Notes: a model not told the origin generated them from the letters alone. Counted from the stretch's first letter, positions 34,043 to 43,698 are shown. The stretch is 64,000 nucleotides of DNA from Peribacillus glennii (GCF_003429105.1 NZ_QVTD01000005.1:124001-188000); one strand, 5' to 3'. Numbers and translations are program-made.

Positions 34043-34576
34043 ATGGCAAACATTAAATGGGCAGTAGACCCGGCGCACAGCAGCATTGATTTTTCAGTAA
34101 AACACATGATGGTAGCGAAAACAAAAGGAACATTTCACAAATTTGATGCTTCCATCGAAGCTGATCCAACTGACTTAACAACCGCTGATATTGAATTCAC
34201 CATCGATGTGAATAGCATTGATACACGCAACACTGACCGCGACAACCACTTGCGCTCAGCTGATTTCTTCGACGTTGAAAAGAATCCGGCTATCACTTTT
34301 AAAACAACTAAAATCGAGAAGACGGATGACGACGAATATAACGTTACCGGGGAGCTAACGATTAACAATGTAACTCGCTCAGAAACCTTCGCTGTAGTAT
34401 TCGAAGGCCAAGGGAAAAATCCGTGGGGGCAAGAGGTAGTTGGTTTCAGCGGAACGGGTGCAATCAACCGCAAAGACTATGGCCTCACCTATAACGCTGC
34501 ACTTGAAACAGGTGGAGTTTTAATCGGGGATAAAATTTCAATTACCTTGGAAATTGAAGCATCTAAACAAGCATAA
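34043..34576 (+). CDS. YceI family protein
   Basis: A 177-residue YceI-like lipocalin-fold protein. N-terminal KWAVDPAHSSIDFSVKHMMVAKTKGTF, central RDNHLRSADFFDVEKNPAITFKTT and C-terminal VGFSGTGAINRKDYGLTYN are the family blocks. Some members bind long isoprenoids or quinones in the barrel. There is no signal peptide, so the protein is cytosolic, unlike the periplasmic Gram-negative members. ATG 34043 follows AGGGGGAA. A consensus promoter and an MhqR-like operator precede it, which fits a role in quinone or electrophile stress (inference). Confidence 0.9.
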   Translation: MANIKWAVDPAHSSIDFSVKHMMVAKTKGTFHKFDASIEADPTDLTTADIEFTIDVNSIDTRNTDRDNHLRSADFFDVEKNPAITFKTTKIEKTDDDEYNVTGELTINNVTRSETFAVVFEGQGKNPWGQEVVGFSGTGAINRKDYGLTYNAALETGGVLIGDKISITLEIEASKQA

Positions 34577-34584
34577 CTGGATAT

Positions 34585-34662
34585 AAGCAGGCAATTTTGC
34601 CCTGCACCTCTAATCGTCGGGTTTCCTGACAATTGGAGGTGCAGGGCATTTAGTGCCTGCTT
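34585..34662. terminator. long two-stage hairpin after the YceI gene
   Basis: Outer arms AAGCAGGCA / TGCCTGCTT (9 bp) and inner arms GCCCTGCACCTC / GAGGTGCAGGGC (12 bp or more) separated by small internal loops, 78 nt in all, followed by TATTTTGTTT. It probably terminates the YceI transcript, though it is larger than usual. Confidence 0.75.
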
Positions 34663-35084
34663 ATTTTGTTTCCAATATTTCCTTTCCTGCAAATCTATTT
34701 ATCTTTTCAGAAACTCTATTGTTTGCCCATATGGCCCCCGAAGAAAATGCTGCTCCCCTGTTTTTGATAATACCCCAGCTGAATACGCCCTCACCTAGTT
34801 CCTAGCCAGGAACAAATCTGCTCTAAATCGCTTACTTAAAACCAAAAAAAGCAGGCTGGAGGTTATTGAAAAGAGTAATGACAATCCCCTCTCAAGCCGA
34901 ATCATTCTGATAATAATCCAAATTCCAAGGTTGATCGCTATATTGCTACAGGACCGGTTCACCCTGGCTGTAGATATCCTTGAAAAAGGATAGAATGTGC
35001 CGTGCAACTTTTATCTTAGGGAGGAAACACTGTTTACAGTGAAAGGATGCAGGGAAAATATGAAAGGACAAGGAGGTAATATAC
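34663..35084. other. stretch without recognised genes
   Basis: About 420 bp between the YceI and cupin genes. No gene could be supported. A CACTGTTTACAGTG palindrome (35028-35041) lies 44 bp before the cupin gene and could be an operator; no clear promoter was seen. Confidence 0.4.
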
Positions 35085-35591
35085 ATGACAGAGGTAAAAA
35101 GCTTTTATCTTGAGGATGACGGGATTATCCCGAACAATCCAAATTTACCGGTCATATTTTATCCGGCAGCGTTAAAGGGGAAGGGCAGCCAGGCAGAAGA
35201 TATTTTCCATGAAAATAACTGGGGGAACAGCTGGATGGACGGTATATTTGATTTCCATCATTACCACAGTAATGCACATGAAGCTCTAGCCGTTGTAAAA
35301 GGTACTGCAACCGTCCAAATCGGCGGTTCTAATGGAAAGGAACTTCAGCTGAGCGAAGGAGATGTAGTCGTGCTTCCAGCCGGCACCGGACATAAAAGGA
35401 TAGATTCCAGCCCTGACTTTAAAGTAGCCGGGGCATACCCGGATGGAAAAGAGTACAATACAAAAACTGCAAATGGCGAGGATCGGCTGATTGCACTGGA
35501 GGATATAAAAAAAGTGCCCCTCCCCAAGTACGATCCTTTATTTGGGACAGAGGGCCCGCTATTAAAATTGTGGAAAAACACCGGAGTCTGA
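35085..35591 (+). CDS. cupin domain protein (YjlB-like)
   Basis: A 168-residue cupin. Motif 1 is in DFHHYHSNAHEALAVVKGTATVQIGG (metal-binding His/His/Glu) and motif 2 in EGDVVVLPAGTGHKRI (Pro, Gly, His). The N-terminus FYLEDDGIIPNNPNLPVIFYPAAL matches the YjlB group of Bacilli. Cupins of this kind bind a divalent metal and may be isomerases or dioxygenases; the substrate is unknown. ATG 35085 follows AAGGAGG. Monocistronic, ending in a perfect palindromic terminator. Confidence 0.88.
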   Translation: MTEVKSFYLEDDGIIPNNPNLPVIFYPAALKGKGSQAEDIFHENNWGNSWMDGIFDFHHYHSNAHEALAVVKGTATVQIGGSNGKELQLSEGDVVVLPAGTGHKRIDSSPDFKVAGAYPDGKEYNTKTANGEDRLIALEDIKKVPLPKYDPLFGTEGPLLKLWKNTGV

Positions 35592-35601
35592 TTCCAGCAC
35601 G

Positions 35602-35633
35602 AAAAAACCGCTTGGATATCCAAGCGGTTTTTT
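35602..35633. terminator. bidirectional terminator after the cupin gene
   Basis: A perfect 32-nt palindrome: A6, CCGCTTGGATATCCAAGCGG, T6. It begins 11 nt after the stop and can act on both strands. Confidence 0.92.
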
Positions 35634-35655
35634 AGCCTTTTCATAATGGAACCCA

Positions 35656-35910
35656 TCAATGCTCTACTAATCCTAAAGCCACATACTCGATGATTTTCTC
35701 CACGATCTCTCCTTTCGAACGATTTATTACCAGGCCGCAAGCATAGATATGTAAAGGAGCCTGAGACCATTTCTCAGCTGTTAACAGACGCAAACAAGGC
35801 ATTAACGCTAACACACAGTGATTAATCAACTCTGCCTGTTTTGAAAAAGGTGAAGCAGCAGTATAGGAGAAAGATAATCTTCCGGTAGGTCGCCTGATGG
35901 CAAACGAAAA
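35656..35910 (-). pseudogene. possible 3' remnant of an unrecognised gene
   Basis: An 84-codon leftward open stretch from a TAG at 35913 to a TGA at 35656, with protein-like content (SFSYTAASPFSKQAELINHC, LALMPCLRLLTAEKWSQAPL, GEIVEKIIEYVALGLVEH) but no start codon with a ribosome site. It ends just before the bidirectional terminator. No family is recognised. Either a truncated gene or chance; codon choice looks like that of real genes here. Confidence 0.35.
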
Positions 35911-35937
35911 CTAAATATAAGTTGATCTATCCCGCAT

Positions 35938-35969
35938 AAAAAAAGCCTCCCGACTTGGCAGCCGGGAGG
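35938..35969 (-). terminator. terminator of clpE
   Basis: Stem CCTCCCG / CGGGAGG with a 10-nt loop and a run of seven T residues leftward, 15 nt after the clpE stop. Confidence 0.9.
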
Positions 35970-35983
35970 TATTTTAACAGTTA

Positions 35984-38134
35984 TTATGCAGAAATTATTT
36001 TCAATTTTCCTTCTTCTACAACCGCTTTAAAGCTTTTGACTTCTGGTTGTTCAAAGATGAAGTCGGCAATTCCATCTTCTAATTGCTCCTGGATGATCCG
36101 GCGGAGCGGTCTTGCACCGAATGATGGGTGGTAGCCAAGTTCAGCCAATTTTTCTTTTGCATCCACAGTCACTTCCAAGGACAGTCCTTGTTCAGAGATT
36201 GTTTGGTAAAGATCCTGCAGCATAATTTCGACGATTTGAAGCAGGTCTTCTTTCTTCAATGCCGAAAACTCAATAATGCTGTCAAACCGGTTCAGGAATT
36301 CCGGCTTGAAGTAATTGCCCAGTGATTGAAGGATTGTTGCCTCTTCCACCACAGCGTCCGTACCAAAGCCCATCACTTTCCGTTTTTCGCCTACACCTGC
36401 GTTGCTAGTCATGATGATGACAGTATCCTTGAAATTCACGGTGCGGCCCTGGCTGTCAGTCAAGCGGCCGTCTTCAAGGATTTGCAGGAACATATGCATA
36501 ACATCCGGGTGGGCCTTTTCAATTTCGTCCAACAGGATGATGCTATATGGTTTGCGGCGCACTTTTTCAGTAAGTTGTCCGGCTTCTTCGTGGCCGACGT
36601 AACCAGGAGGTGAACCAATGAGCTTGGAAACGCTGTGTTTTTCCATATACTCACTCATATCAAGGCGAATCATCGCATCTTTAGAACCAAATAGCCCTTC
36701 TGCAAGTGTTTTGGAAAGTTCCGTTTTACCGACACCGGTTGGACCCACGAATAAGAATGATCCTATCGGGCGGTTTTTAGATTTCAAACCAGCGCGGCTT
36801 CTGCGGATTGCTTTCGCCACTTTTCGAACTGCTTCTTCCTGGCCAATCACCTTCTTGGAAAGCTCTTCTTGCAAATGTAGCATTTTTGCCTGTTCGTCTT
36901 CTTGAAGCTTGCCGACAGGAATTCCTGTCTTCTGTTCAATGATTTCATGGATGTGTTCAACCATAACGGTTGGGCGCTTAAATACTTCATTTGATTCAAG
37001 CATTTTTTCCAGTTTAGCTTCTTCATCTCTCAGCGTGGCAGCCTCTTCATAGTCTTCTTTTTCGAGTGCTTGCTCTTTTTGTTTATCAATCTCAGCAAGG
37101 CGAGCCTTGATATCTTCTTCCTGGCCGCCCTCGATTGTCAGGTTCAATTTCGAACCCGCTTCATCCATTAGATCGATTGCCTTGTCTGGAAGGAAGCGGT
37201 CTTGGATATAACGATGTGAAAGTTCAACCGCAGTTTTAAGTGCTTCTTCACTATAAGAGACTTCATGGAAAGCTTCATAGCGCTCTTTCAAGCCATGTAA
37301 AATTTCCAAGGCCTCTGCCGGTGTTGGTTCATCGACATTAACTGGCTGGAAGCGGCGTTCAAGCGCAGCATCTTTCTCGATTTTCCGATATTCAGCCAAT
37401 GTTGTCGCACCTACTAGTTGCAGTTCACCGCGAGCCAATGCAGGCTTTAGGATATTGCCTGCATCCATGGATCCTTCTGCAGATCCTGCCCCGACAATCT
37501 GGTGAATTTCGTCGATAAACAGAATAACATTCTTTCTTTCCTGCAATTCTGAAATAAGCTGTTTCATCCGTTCTTCAAATTGGCCGCGGATGCCTGTATT
37601 GGAAACGAGAGAAGCTACATCAAGCAGGTAAACTTCCTTTGAACGGAGCTTTGTTGGCACTACGCCTTCTGCTATTTTCAAAGCAAGCCCTTCTGCAATA
37701 GCTGTTTTACCTACACCTGGTTCCCCGATCAATACCGGATTATTTTTATTACGCCTATTTAGGATTTCGATTACACGCTTGACTTCTTGATCACGGCCAA
37801 TTACCGGATCAATCAGGCCTGCCTTTGCGTGCTGGGTAAGGTTTCGCCCGAATTGATCGAGCAATCCATTGCCTCCGCGCCCGCCTTGAGCCGGTTTTTC
37901 CTTTTTGCTTTGAATTCCTGAATCCATTTGGTTCGACATTTGGCCGAATGACTTAAAGAACTCATCTAAAGGAAATCCGTTGTTCCCCATATTCATTCCT
38001 CCCATAGCTGCCCCCATCTTGTTGCGTTCTTCTTTATAGCAAGTGGAGCACAAATTCACATTATGTTGATGGCCATTAACACTTACATGCAGAGATATCG
38101 CTGCTGGATTACTTTGACACTTTTCACAATACAT
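35984..38134 (-). CDS. clpE: ATP-dependent Clp protease ATP-binding subunit ClpE
   Basis: A 716-residue Clp/Hsp100 unfoldase. The N-terminal zinc finger (C3-x2-C6 ... C29-x2-C32) is the ClpE hallmark. Then come AAA module 1 (Walker A GEPGVGKT, Walker B LFIDEIH), a UVR-like coiled-coil linker ([19 protein letters not shown]), and AAA module 2 ([18 protein letters not shown]). With ClpP it degrades or disaggregates heat-damaged proteins. The frame is open to 38260, but ATG 38134 (MYCEKC) follows AAGGAGG and the extension would cover CtsR boxes. Several CtsR heptad repeats upstream predict strong heat induction, as for B. subtilis clpE. Confidence 0.96.
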   Translation of the reverse strand: MYCEKCQSNPAAISLHVSVNGHQHNVNLCSTCYKEERNKMGAAMGGMNMGNNGFPLDEFFKSFGQMSNQMDSGIQSKKEKPAQGGRGGNGLLDQFGRNLTQHAKAGLIDPVIGRDQEVKRVIEILNRRNKNNPVLIGEPGVGKTAIAEGLALKIAEGVVPTKLRSKEVYLLDVASLVSNTGIRGQFEERMKQLISELQERKNVILFIDEIHQIVGAGSAEGSMDAGNILKPALARGELQLVGATTLAEYRKIEKDAALERRFQPVNVDEPTPAEALEILHGLKERYEAFHEVSYSEEALKTAVELSHRYIQDRFLPDKAIDLMDEAGSKLNLTIEGGQEEDIKARLAEIDKQKEQALEKEDYEEAATLRDEEAKLEKMLESNEVFKRPTVMVEHIHEIIEQKTGIPVGKLQEDEQAKMLHLQEELSKKVIGQEEAVRKVAKAIRRSRAGLKSKNRPIGSFLFVGPTGVGKTELSKTLAEGLFGSKDAMIRLDMSEYMEKHSVSKLIGSPPGYVGHEEAGQLTEKVRRKPYSIILLDEIEKAHPDVMHMFLQILEDGRLTDSQGRTVNFKDTVIIMTSNAGVGEKRKVMGFGTDAVVEEATILQSLGNYFKPEFLNRFDSIIEFSALKKEDLLQIVEIMLQDLYQTISEQGLSLEVTVDAKEKLAELGYHPSFGARPLRRIIQEQLEDGIADFIFEQPEVKSFKAVVEEGKLKIISA

Positions 38135-38211
38135 ACGTGTACTCCTCCTTAAAATTTTGAATTGAGTTTTCATATTGGGTACGATTTTAACGTATAACTC
38201 TCTAGTTTGAC

Positions 38212-38228
38212 TTTGACTTTCTTTGACT
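38212..38228. promoter_or_regulatory. CtsR box proximal to clpE
   Basis: TTTGACTTTCTTTGACT on the plus strand is an exact reverse complement of the CtsR heptad consensus RGTCAAANANRGTCAAA, 78-94 bp before clpE. A degenerate copy (TTGACCTTTTTTGTCT) follows at about 38240-38255. Confidence 0.9.
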
Positions 38229-38328
38229 TTAATTATATATTGACCTTTTTTGTCTTTCAAGTTTTTTACCTAAGAAGGTTATTTTTCTTAGTCATTACCT
38301 GTAAATAAATGAGCTAAAATACTTTGAC

Positions 38329-38345
38329 TTTGACTTTATTTGACC
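38329..38345. promoter_or_regulatory. second full CtsR box upstream of clpE
   Basis: TTTGACTTTATTTGACC matches the CtsR direct-repeat consensus fully. It is about 195 bp before clpE. Confidence 0.85.
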
Positions 38346-38364
38346 ATCGTGGAATTTATTATAC

Positions 38365-38381
38365 TCTGACCTTCTTTGACT
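38365..38381. promoter_or_regulatory. third CtsR box upstream of clpE
   Basis: TCTGACCTTCTTTGACT differs from the CtsR consensus at one base. It lies 20 bp beyond the second box and about 130 bp before the divergent kinase gene. Confidence 0.75.
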
Positions 38382-38512
38382 TTCAACCCTTTTGCCCAAA
38401 AAATTTTGTCATCAGTTATTCCTCATAAATAATAGGAAAATAAGAGGAATTTGACCTGCCGTGTCAAAATATAATGAGTAATATTTCTATCCTTGTCGAA
38501 AGAGGGGTTCAT

Positions 38513-40075
38513 ATGAATAAACAATTGGAAAGTGTCGGGGAAAAAATAAAGGAACATAGCAATTTACTGGCGGAAAACACCGCTAAAATTCTTTCTGCCG
38601 AGATCTCCCCTTCTTTTAGTAATTCCTGTGACGCCCTGCCCGAAAATTGGCTGGAACTATACTTTCAAAGCATTGGCGACTTTCTGTGCAATTGCCGCTA
38701 TACCGCCCAGAGAAATATTTTCACTTGTGCTGATATATTTGGCCAGAGGGCCGTCGCCTTCGAAGTTCCCCTCGATAAATCCATTTACTTTTTTGTCCAT
38801 TCCCGGACAGTTATTTTTGACTTTCTATTCGAAGAGATTGATAGTTTGAAAATTACAGCGAAAACCATCCTCCATGCTATAAAAACAATCAACAATCTTA
38901 TTGACCAAGCCACCATCGCGTTTTCCATCCATTACAAAAAAAGCTTTTCCTCTGCTAAGTATGCCTTGGCCGAATCATTCGAAGACTTAAAGATTACCCT
39001 AAAAGAGCTTGATGACCTGAAAAATGCTTTAAATGAAACCACGATCTTTTCGATCACCGATAAGAACGATAACATCATATATACCAACGAGAAATTTTGC
39101 GATATTACAAAGTATACAAAAGAAGAACTGCTCGGACAAAACCACGGTCGGATTCTAAATTCCGGCTTCCATTCTGAGGAGTTTTTCAGGAATGTACGGG
39201 AAACCATACAAAAAGGCCGGGTATGGAAAGGTGAAATCATGAATAAAGCGAAGGACGGGACCTTCTATTGGGTTGACACGACAATCATCCCGTTTTTGGA
39301 TAGTGAGGGAAAAGCGTATCAACATATTGCCATACAGAATGACATTACAGAACAAAAGCGGACGGAAGAGCTTTTGCACAAAACGGAAAAGCTTTCTTTA
39401 GTCGGGGAGTTGGCAGCCGGGATTGCCCATGAGATACGCAATCCCCTTACTACTATTAAAGGATTCGTCCGGCTGTTATGCCAAGCGGCTGACAATAGGA
39501 ATCTGCCTTATTCCGATATCATCCTCGGAGAAATTGACAGGATTAACCAGATTGTCAGTGAATTCATGGTGTTCGCGAAGCCACATACAATTGCCTTTTC
39601 GAAATGCAATGTATCCTCCATTATGTCCAGCGTGATCCATTTGCTGAATGCAGAAGCAGCGTTGAAGAATATCATCATCACACATCAGTTTTCTTCTGAG
39701 AACCTTTATATTTTCGGTGAGAAGCATCAATTAAAACAAGTCTTTCTTAATCTATTGAAGAATGCCATCGAAGCGATGCCTGATGGCGGGAATATCCATG
39801 TAACCATCAAAACCCAGGACAATAAAATTTCCATTTACATACAGGATGACGGAGTGGGGATGTCAGAGGAGCAGATTCGAAAACTGGGAGAGCCATTTTA
39901 TACAACGAAGGAAACCGGTACCGGGCTGGGCCTAATGGTTAGCTACAAGATTATCCAAAGCCACAAAGGAACCATACAGGTGCGAAGCGAGAAAGGCTGC
40001 GGAACCAGCTTTACAATAACCTTTCCTGCTTTGTTGGAAAACCCATCGATTGGCGAGTCCTACAAGGTGAAATAA
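38513..40075 (+). CDS. PAS-domain sensor histidine kinase, sporulation-kinase type
   Basis: A soluble 520-residue kinase. The N-terminal helical sensor (about residues 1-150) resembles RsbR/RsbT-type input domains; a PAS domain (IFSITDKNDNIIYTNEKFCDITKYTKEELLGQ ... IQNDITEQKR) spans about residues 172-290. HisKA has the phosphorylated His306 in ELAAGIAHEIRNPL. HATPase_c has NLLKNAIEAMPDGG (N box), DDGVGM (G1) and ETGTGLGL (G2). No TM helix. PAS plus this HisKA type without an adjacent response regulator resembles orphan KinA/KinE-like kinases feeding Spo0F; this is inference. ATG 38513 follows AGAGGGG. Divergent from clpE across CtsR boxes. Confidence 0.88.
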   Translation: MNKQLESVGEKIKEHSNLLAENTAKILSAEISPSFSNSCDALPENWLELYFQSIGDFLCNCRYTAQRNIFTCADIFGQRAVAFEVPLDKSIYFFVHSRTVIFDFLFEEIDSLKITAKTILHAIKTINNLIDQATIAFSIHYKKSFSSAKYALAESFEDLKITLKELDDLKNALNETTIFSITDKNDNIIYTNEKFCDITKYTKEELLGQNHGRILNSGFHSEEFFRNVRETIQKGRVWKGEIMNKAKDGTFYWVDTTIIPFLDSEGKAYQHIAIQNDITEQKRTEELLHKTEKLSLVGELAAGIAHEIRNPLTTIKGFVRLLCQAADNRNLPYSDIILGEIDRINQIVSEFMVFAKPHTIAFSKCNVSSIMSSVIHLLNAEAALKNIIITHQFSSENLYIFGEKHQLKQVFLNLLKNAIEAMPDGGNIHVTIKTQDNKISIYIQDDGVGMSEEQIRKLGEPFYTTKETGTGLGLMVSYKIIQSHKGTIQVRSEKGCGTSFTITFPALLENPSIGESYKVK

Positions 40076-40743
40076 GAACGGCAGCTTTACTCCGTTACGG
40101 CTTAACAATGATATAACGTTCCGCTCATCTAAGAAAATGCCAGCGCAACATTATTTTTGTGTTTAGTCCATTTCACAAGAGCCTTTGGGGTCGTCCGGAT
40201 ATGAGCTTCGTCATAAGGTTCTCCATTTGATTCAGGTCAGTGTATTCTCCTTTTCCACGGACACTCATCCATGCTGCGCACATGTCTATTTTTTTATTAA
40301 TAGCCGTCCAGTTGGATTAAAAGCCCTTGTGTATCATGTGGTATCTTGACGGCTATAAAAATCTTTTCATCTTTTCTTTTTTCCCATCATGACAAATGGC
40401 TTTTCTATGACACTAAAGGATGTATCCCCAGAGGAATCTTCATTCATACCCCCTTATTTTCCCCAGTATTTCTAGTGCATTGCAGAAGCTGCTTTTTTGT
40501 TCCCTCTGCAAATCCCTCCATTATTATGAGGTAATAATATTTGAATCCACATTTATTGTGGTCAAATTTTGGTAGTGTTTATTTCAAAATAAAGATTTCT
40601 CACCCTATTCTCCCCGAAATCCGTTCTTGTTTATTATTCCAGAAAATAGTTGACGGGAATTCACCCGATTTTATTGTGAAAACCTCTTTCCTGAATTATA
40701 ATTGTAAAATATTAAATTTTCTGAAAAGGAGAGGGATATTAAC
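40076..40743. other. gene-poor stretch before the AlsT gene
   Basis: About 670 bp without a supportable gene. Short leftward pieces (MCAAWMSVRGKGEYTDLNQ near 40225-40290, then in another frame HIRTTPKALVKWTKHKNN near 40140-40195) look like traces of a decayed gene but are too short to name. A stem ATAGCCGTC / GACGGCTAT (40300-40356) and the AlsT promoter are the only other features. Confidence 0.35.
40674..40702 (+). promoter_or_regulatory. sigma-A promoter of the AlsT-type symporter gene
   Basis: TTGTGA (40674-40679), 17-bp spacer, TATAAT (40697-40702), 42 bp before the start codon. Confidence 0.8.
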
Positions 40744-42195
40744 TTGGAAGAGTTTGTAACTAGTTTAAATGGCATCCTTTGGAGTACCCCTGTGATTTAC
40801 ACTTTACTTGGGGTTGGGCTATTATTTTCTATTTTAACGCGTTTTCTGCAGGTAAGGCACATTAAGGACATGATCATGCTGATGTTCCAGGGAAAGAGTT
40901 CGGAAGCTGGAGTTTCGTCTTTCCAGGCACTTTCCATTGCACTTTCCGGCCGAGTCGGTACCGGAAATATTGCAGGAGTGGCAACAGCGATCGCATTCGG
41001 TGGACCCGGAGCTGTGTTTTGGATGTGGGCAATCGCATTTATTGGCGCAGCCAGTGCGTTTGTTGAGTCCACACTTGCACAAATCTATAAAGTAAAACAA
41101 AATGGCCAATATCGGGGCGGACCGGCTTTTTACATAGAAAAAGGGATCGGCTGGAAATGGTTTGCCGTACTTTTTGCAGCTGCGGCGATCGTGGCAATGG
41201 CAATTCTCATGCCTGGCGTTCAATCCAATTCAATCGCAGTAGGAATGAAAAATGCATTTGGGGTTCAGCCTGCGATTACGGGGAGCGCCATTGTTATCCT
41301 ATTAGGTTTTATAATTTTCGGAGGGGTAAAAAGGATTGCGAATGCCGCCATGCTCATTGTTCCGTTCATGGCCTTAGGATATATTCTTTTATCCCTAGTG
41401 ATCATTATTTTGAATATTACCGAATTACCTGATGTAATTTCACTTATTTTTAGAAGTGCATTTGGGCTTGATTCAGCATTCGGGGGAATTATCGGGATGG
41501 CCATATCATGGGGAGTTAAACGGGGTATTTATTCAAACGAAGCAGGACAGGGCACAGGAGCACATCCGGCAGCAGCAGCAGAAGTATCCCATCCCGCCAA
41601 GCAGGGATTGGTACAGGCATTTTCTGTTTATATTGACACACTTTTTGTCTGCTCTGCGACAGCATTCATGATTCTATTCACTGGCATGTACAACACGAAG
41701 GCAGAAGATGGCTCTTTTATTGTGCAGAATCTCGCAGGAATCAAAGAAGGCCCGGCCTTCACACAGTTCGCCATCGAAAGTGTCATTCCTGGATTTGGGG
41801 CCGGTTTTGTTGCGATCGCCCTATTCTTCTTCGCATTCACTACAATCATGGCATACTATTACATTGCAGAAACAAATATTGCTTACTTATCCCGCAAAGG
41901 CAATAAGTTGGCAATGTTAGTGTTAAAGCTTGTGATTATGGGAGCCGCCTTCTATGGGGCCGTCAAAGAATCTGAGCTCGCCTGGGCATTGGGCGATGCT
42001 GGTCTTGGAATCATGGTATGGCTGAATGTAATCGCCATTTTAATCCTAGCGAAACCTGCACTCATCACCTTAAAGGACTATGAGAGGCAAAAAAGGCAAG
42101 GCCTGGATCCGGTATTTGATCCTAAGGCATTGGGGATCAAAAATGCGGATTATTGGGAAAACGACCATAAGCATGCCGATGAACGGATATCTTAA
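40744..42195 (+). CDS. sodium:amino acid (alanine/glutamine/glycine) symporter, AlsT/AgcS family
   Basis: A 483-residue membrane transporter with about 11 TM helices. Family blocks are SSFQALSIALSGRVGTGNIAGVATAIAFGGPGAVFWMW, the GQYRGGPAFYIEKG loop, ISWGVKRGIYSNEAGQGTGAHPAAAA and FAFTTIMAYYYIAETN, all diagnostic for AGCS symporters that couple Na+ or H+ to alanine, glycine or glutamine uptake. The start is TTG 40744 (site AGGAGAGGG); the next methionines lie inside the first helix. In B. subtilis AlsT imports glutamine, but the substrate here is not determined. The C-terminal tail is charged and cytosolic. Confidence 0.93.
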   Translation: MEEFVTSLNGILWSTPVIYTLLGVGLLFSILTRFLQVRHIKDMIMLMFQGKSSEAGVSSFQALSIALSGRVGTGNIAGVATAIAFGGPGAVFWMWAIAFIGAASAFVESTLAQIYKVKQNGQYRGGPAFYIEKGIGWKWFAVLFAAAAIVAMAILMPGVQSNSIAVGMKNAFGVQPAITGSAIVILLGFIIFGGVKRIANAAMLIVPFMALGYILLSLVIIILNITELPDVISLIFRSAFGLDSAFGGIIGMAISWGVKRGIYSNEAGQGTGAHPAAAAEVSHPAKQGLVQAFSVYIDTLFVCSATAFMILFTGMYNTKAEDGSFIVQNLAGIKEGPAFTQFAIESVIPGFGAGFVAIALFFFAFTTIMAYYYIAETNIAYLSRKGNKLAMLVLKLVIMGAAFYGAVKESELAWALGDAGLGIMVWLNVIAILILAKPALITLKDYERQKRQGLDPVFDPKALGIKNADYWENDHKHADERIS

Positions 42196-42319
42196 TAAAA
42201 TTAGAAAGAGCAGAGTAAAACGCTTCCCGGCCTCTTTTTGGCAGCAGAAAACCCCGACTTTCCACAATCCAACTAGTGGATGTTAGGTCTTATACTAATA
42301 AAAAATACGGAGGGCGTAC

Positions 42320-42757
42320 ATGGGAACCACAACAATAAAGGAATTAACCACCGAAGCTGAATGGAAAGATGCGTTCCCGGTTATGAAACAGCTAAGAACG
42401 CATCTCGATGAAGCCACGTATATCAGTCTCGTAAACGAAGCCCAACAAAAAGATGATTATAAAATGCTAGCTTTATTTGATGGGGGAGAGATTGTAGCAG
42501 TGACAGGTTTTATGCCCATGATAACTTTGTACAATGGCCGCTTTATCTGGGTATGCGATTTGGTCACCGATGAAAGCCACCGGTCAAAAAATCACGGGGA
42601 AAAACTGTTATCCCAAGTCCATCAATGGGCGGCCGATAATGGATATGGACTTGTCTCGTTATCATCGGGGCTTCAAAGGTTAGATGCCCATCGGTTTTAT
42701 GAACAGAAGATGGATTATGATAAAACGAGCTATGTGTTCGTAAAAAAATTGGAGTAA
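42320..42757 (+). CDS. GNAT family N-acetyltransferase
   Basis: A 145-residue acetyltransferase-fold protein. The region VCDLVTDESHRSKNHGEKLLSQVHQWAADNGYGLVSLSSGLQRLDAHRFYEQKMDYDKTSYVFVKKL contains the GNAT acetyl-CoA loop in variant form (HRSKNHGEKLL for R/Q-x-x-G-x-G/A) and the C-terminal ahrFYe motif. Acceptor substrate unknown. ATG 42320 follows GGAGGG. Its own terminator follows. Confidence 0.88.
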   Translation: MGTTTIKELTTEAEWKDAFPVMKQLRTHLDEATYISLVNEAQQKDDYKMLALFDGGEIVAVTGFMPMITLYNGRFIWVCDLVTDESHRSKNHGEKLLSQVHQWAADNGYGLVSLSSGLQRLDAHRFYEQKMDYDKTSYVFVKKLE

Positions 42758-42766
42758 CTATAGGCA

Positions 42767-42799
42767 ACAGCACTTGGGACCACAAAGTGCTGTTTTTTT
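42767..42799 (+). terminator. terminator of the GNAT gene
   Basis: A 9-bp stem ACAGCACTT / AAGTGCTGT, 9-nt loop, then TTTTTTTC. Confidence 0.9.
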
Positions 42800-42945
42800 C
42801 TTACATATCCTTTTTCCGGCACACAATATACTTGACTGCTGTTCATAAAAATAGATAGATATATAAATTGATAGATTTTTTACCGGATTGTTCACTGAAA
42901 ACTGTATAATATAATTGCCTAAATTTTTAGAAAAAGGAGTTTTTT

Positions 42946-43563
42946 ATGGAATCCATCATTAATCAATTTAAAAGTATTGCAACTACATGTATTTCAGATG
43001 CCATGCAAGGCCTAAACAATCTTGATCCTGCCATCAAGCCTTTAAAGGAAGAGTATCGTTTTGCGGGAAGGGCCCTGACCGTAAAAACGGCGGTAGGCGA
43101 CAATCTTGCGGTCCTTAAAGCAATCAGGGAGTCTAAACCAGGTGATGTGATCATCGTCGATGTCAAAGGTGACCGCTATAGAGCAATCGCAGGCGATTTT
43201 GTAGTGGGAATGGCTCAAACAATGGGTGCAAGCGCTTTAGTAGTGGACGGGGCGATAAGAGATATTGCGGCTATTAAAGCACTGAATTTCCCTGTCTTTA
43301 GCAAAGGGAGCACTGTGGCAGCGAGCGGCAAGGCTGGTACTGGCGAGATCAATGTACCCATTTCCTGCGGCGGCATATCGATTCAGCCGGGAGATATCAT
43401 TGTCGGGGACACAGATGGCGTTGTTGCCATTCCGCAATCCATTGAACAAGAGGTGCTCGACAAGGCACTCGACAAAATGGCGAAAGATGAAGAAAGGGAA
43501 AGTAAAATTGCCGGAAATATCGAAGAAATAAAGAAATACTTGGACGGGATGCTGGCGAAGTGA
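42946..43563 (+). CDS. RraA-like / HMG aldolase family protein
   Basis: A 205-residue protein of the RraA-like fold (4-hydroxy-4-methyl-2-oxoglutarate aldolase group). Seen: TTCISDAMQGLNNLDP, FAGRALTVKT, PGDVIIVDVKGDRYRAIAGDF, ALVVDGAIRDIAAIKALNFPVFSKG and ISCGGISIQPGDIIVGDTDGVVAIP. The G-x20-R-D-like metal/substrate motif of class II pyruvate aldolases (the GAIRD arginine-aspartate pair) is intact. The family includes aldolases, oxaloacetate decarboxylases and RNase E inhibitors of Proteobacteria; the last role is unlikely in Bacilli. ATG 42946 follows AAGGAG. Single gene. Confidence 0.87.
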   Translation: MESIINQFKSIATTCISDAMQGLNNLDPAIKPLKEEYRFAGRALTVKTAVGDNLAVLKAIRESKPGDVIIVDVKGDRYRAIAGDFVVGMAQTMGASALVVDGAIRDIAAIKALNFPVFSKGSTVAASGKAGTGEINVPISCGGISIQPGDIIVGDTDGVVAIPQSIEQEVLDKALDKMAKDEERESKIAGNIEEIKKYLDGMLAK

Positions 43564-43698
43564 TTATTACCTAACCAACGTGATGTGCCATTCGTCTTTT
43601 TGCTCAATTTTGTATCGTTCTGCCTTCCTCATTATGTATGAAGTTGAACGAAAGAATTATGCATTATGAAATACTGTTGTTGATTTTTGGCTTATTTA

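Noticed and set aside
35345..35770. A 141-codon leftward frame antisense to the cupin gene
   Set aside because: It is a shadow of the cupin coding sequence and runs through its palindromic terminator.
40300..40356. ATAGCCGTC / GACGGCTAT stem before the AlsT gene as a riboswitch
   Set aside because: No conserved aptamer blocks, and it lies upstream of the likely promoter at 40674-40702.
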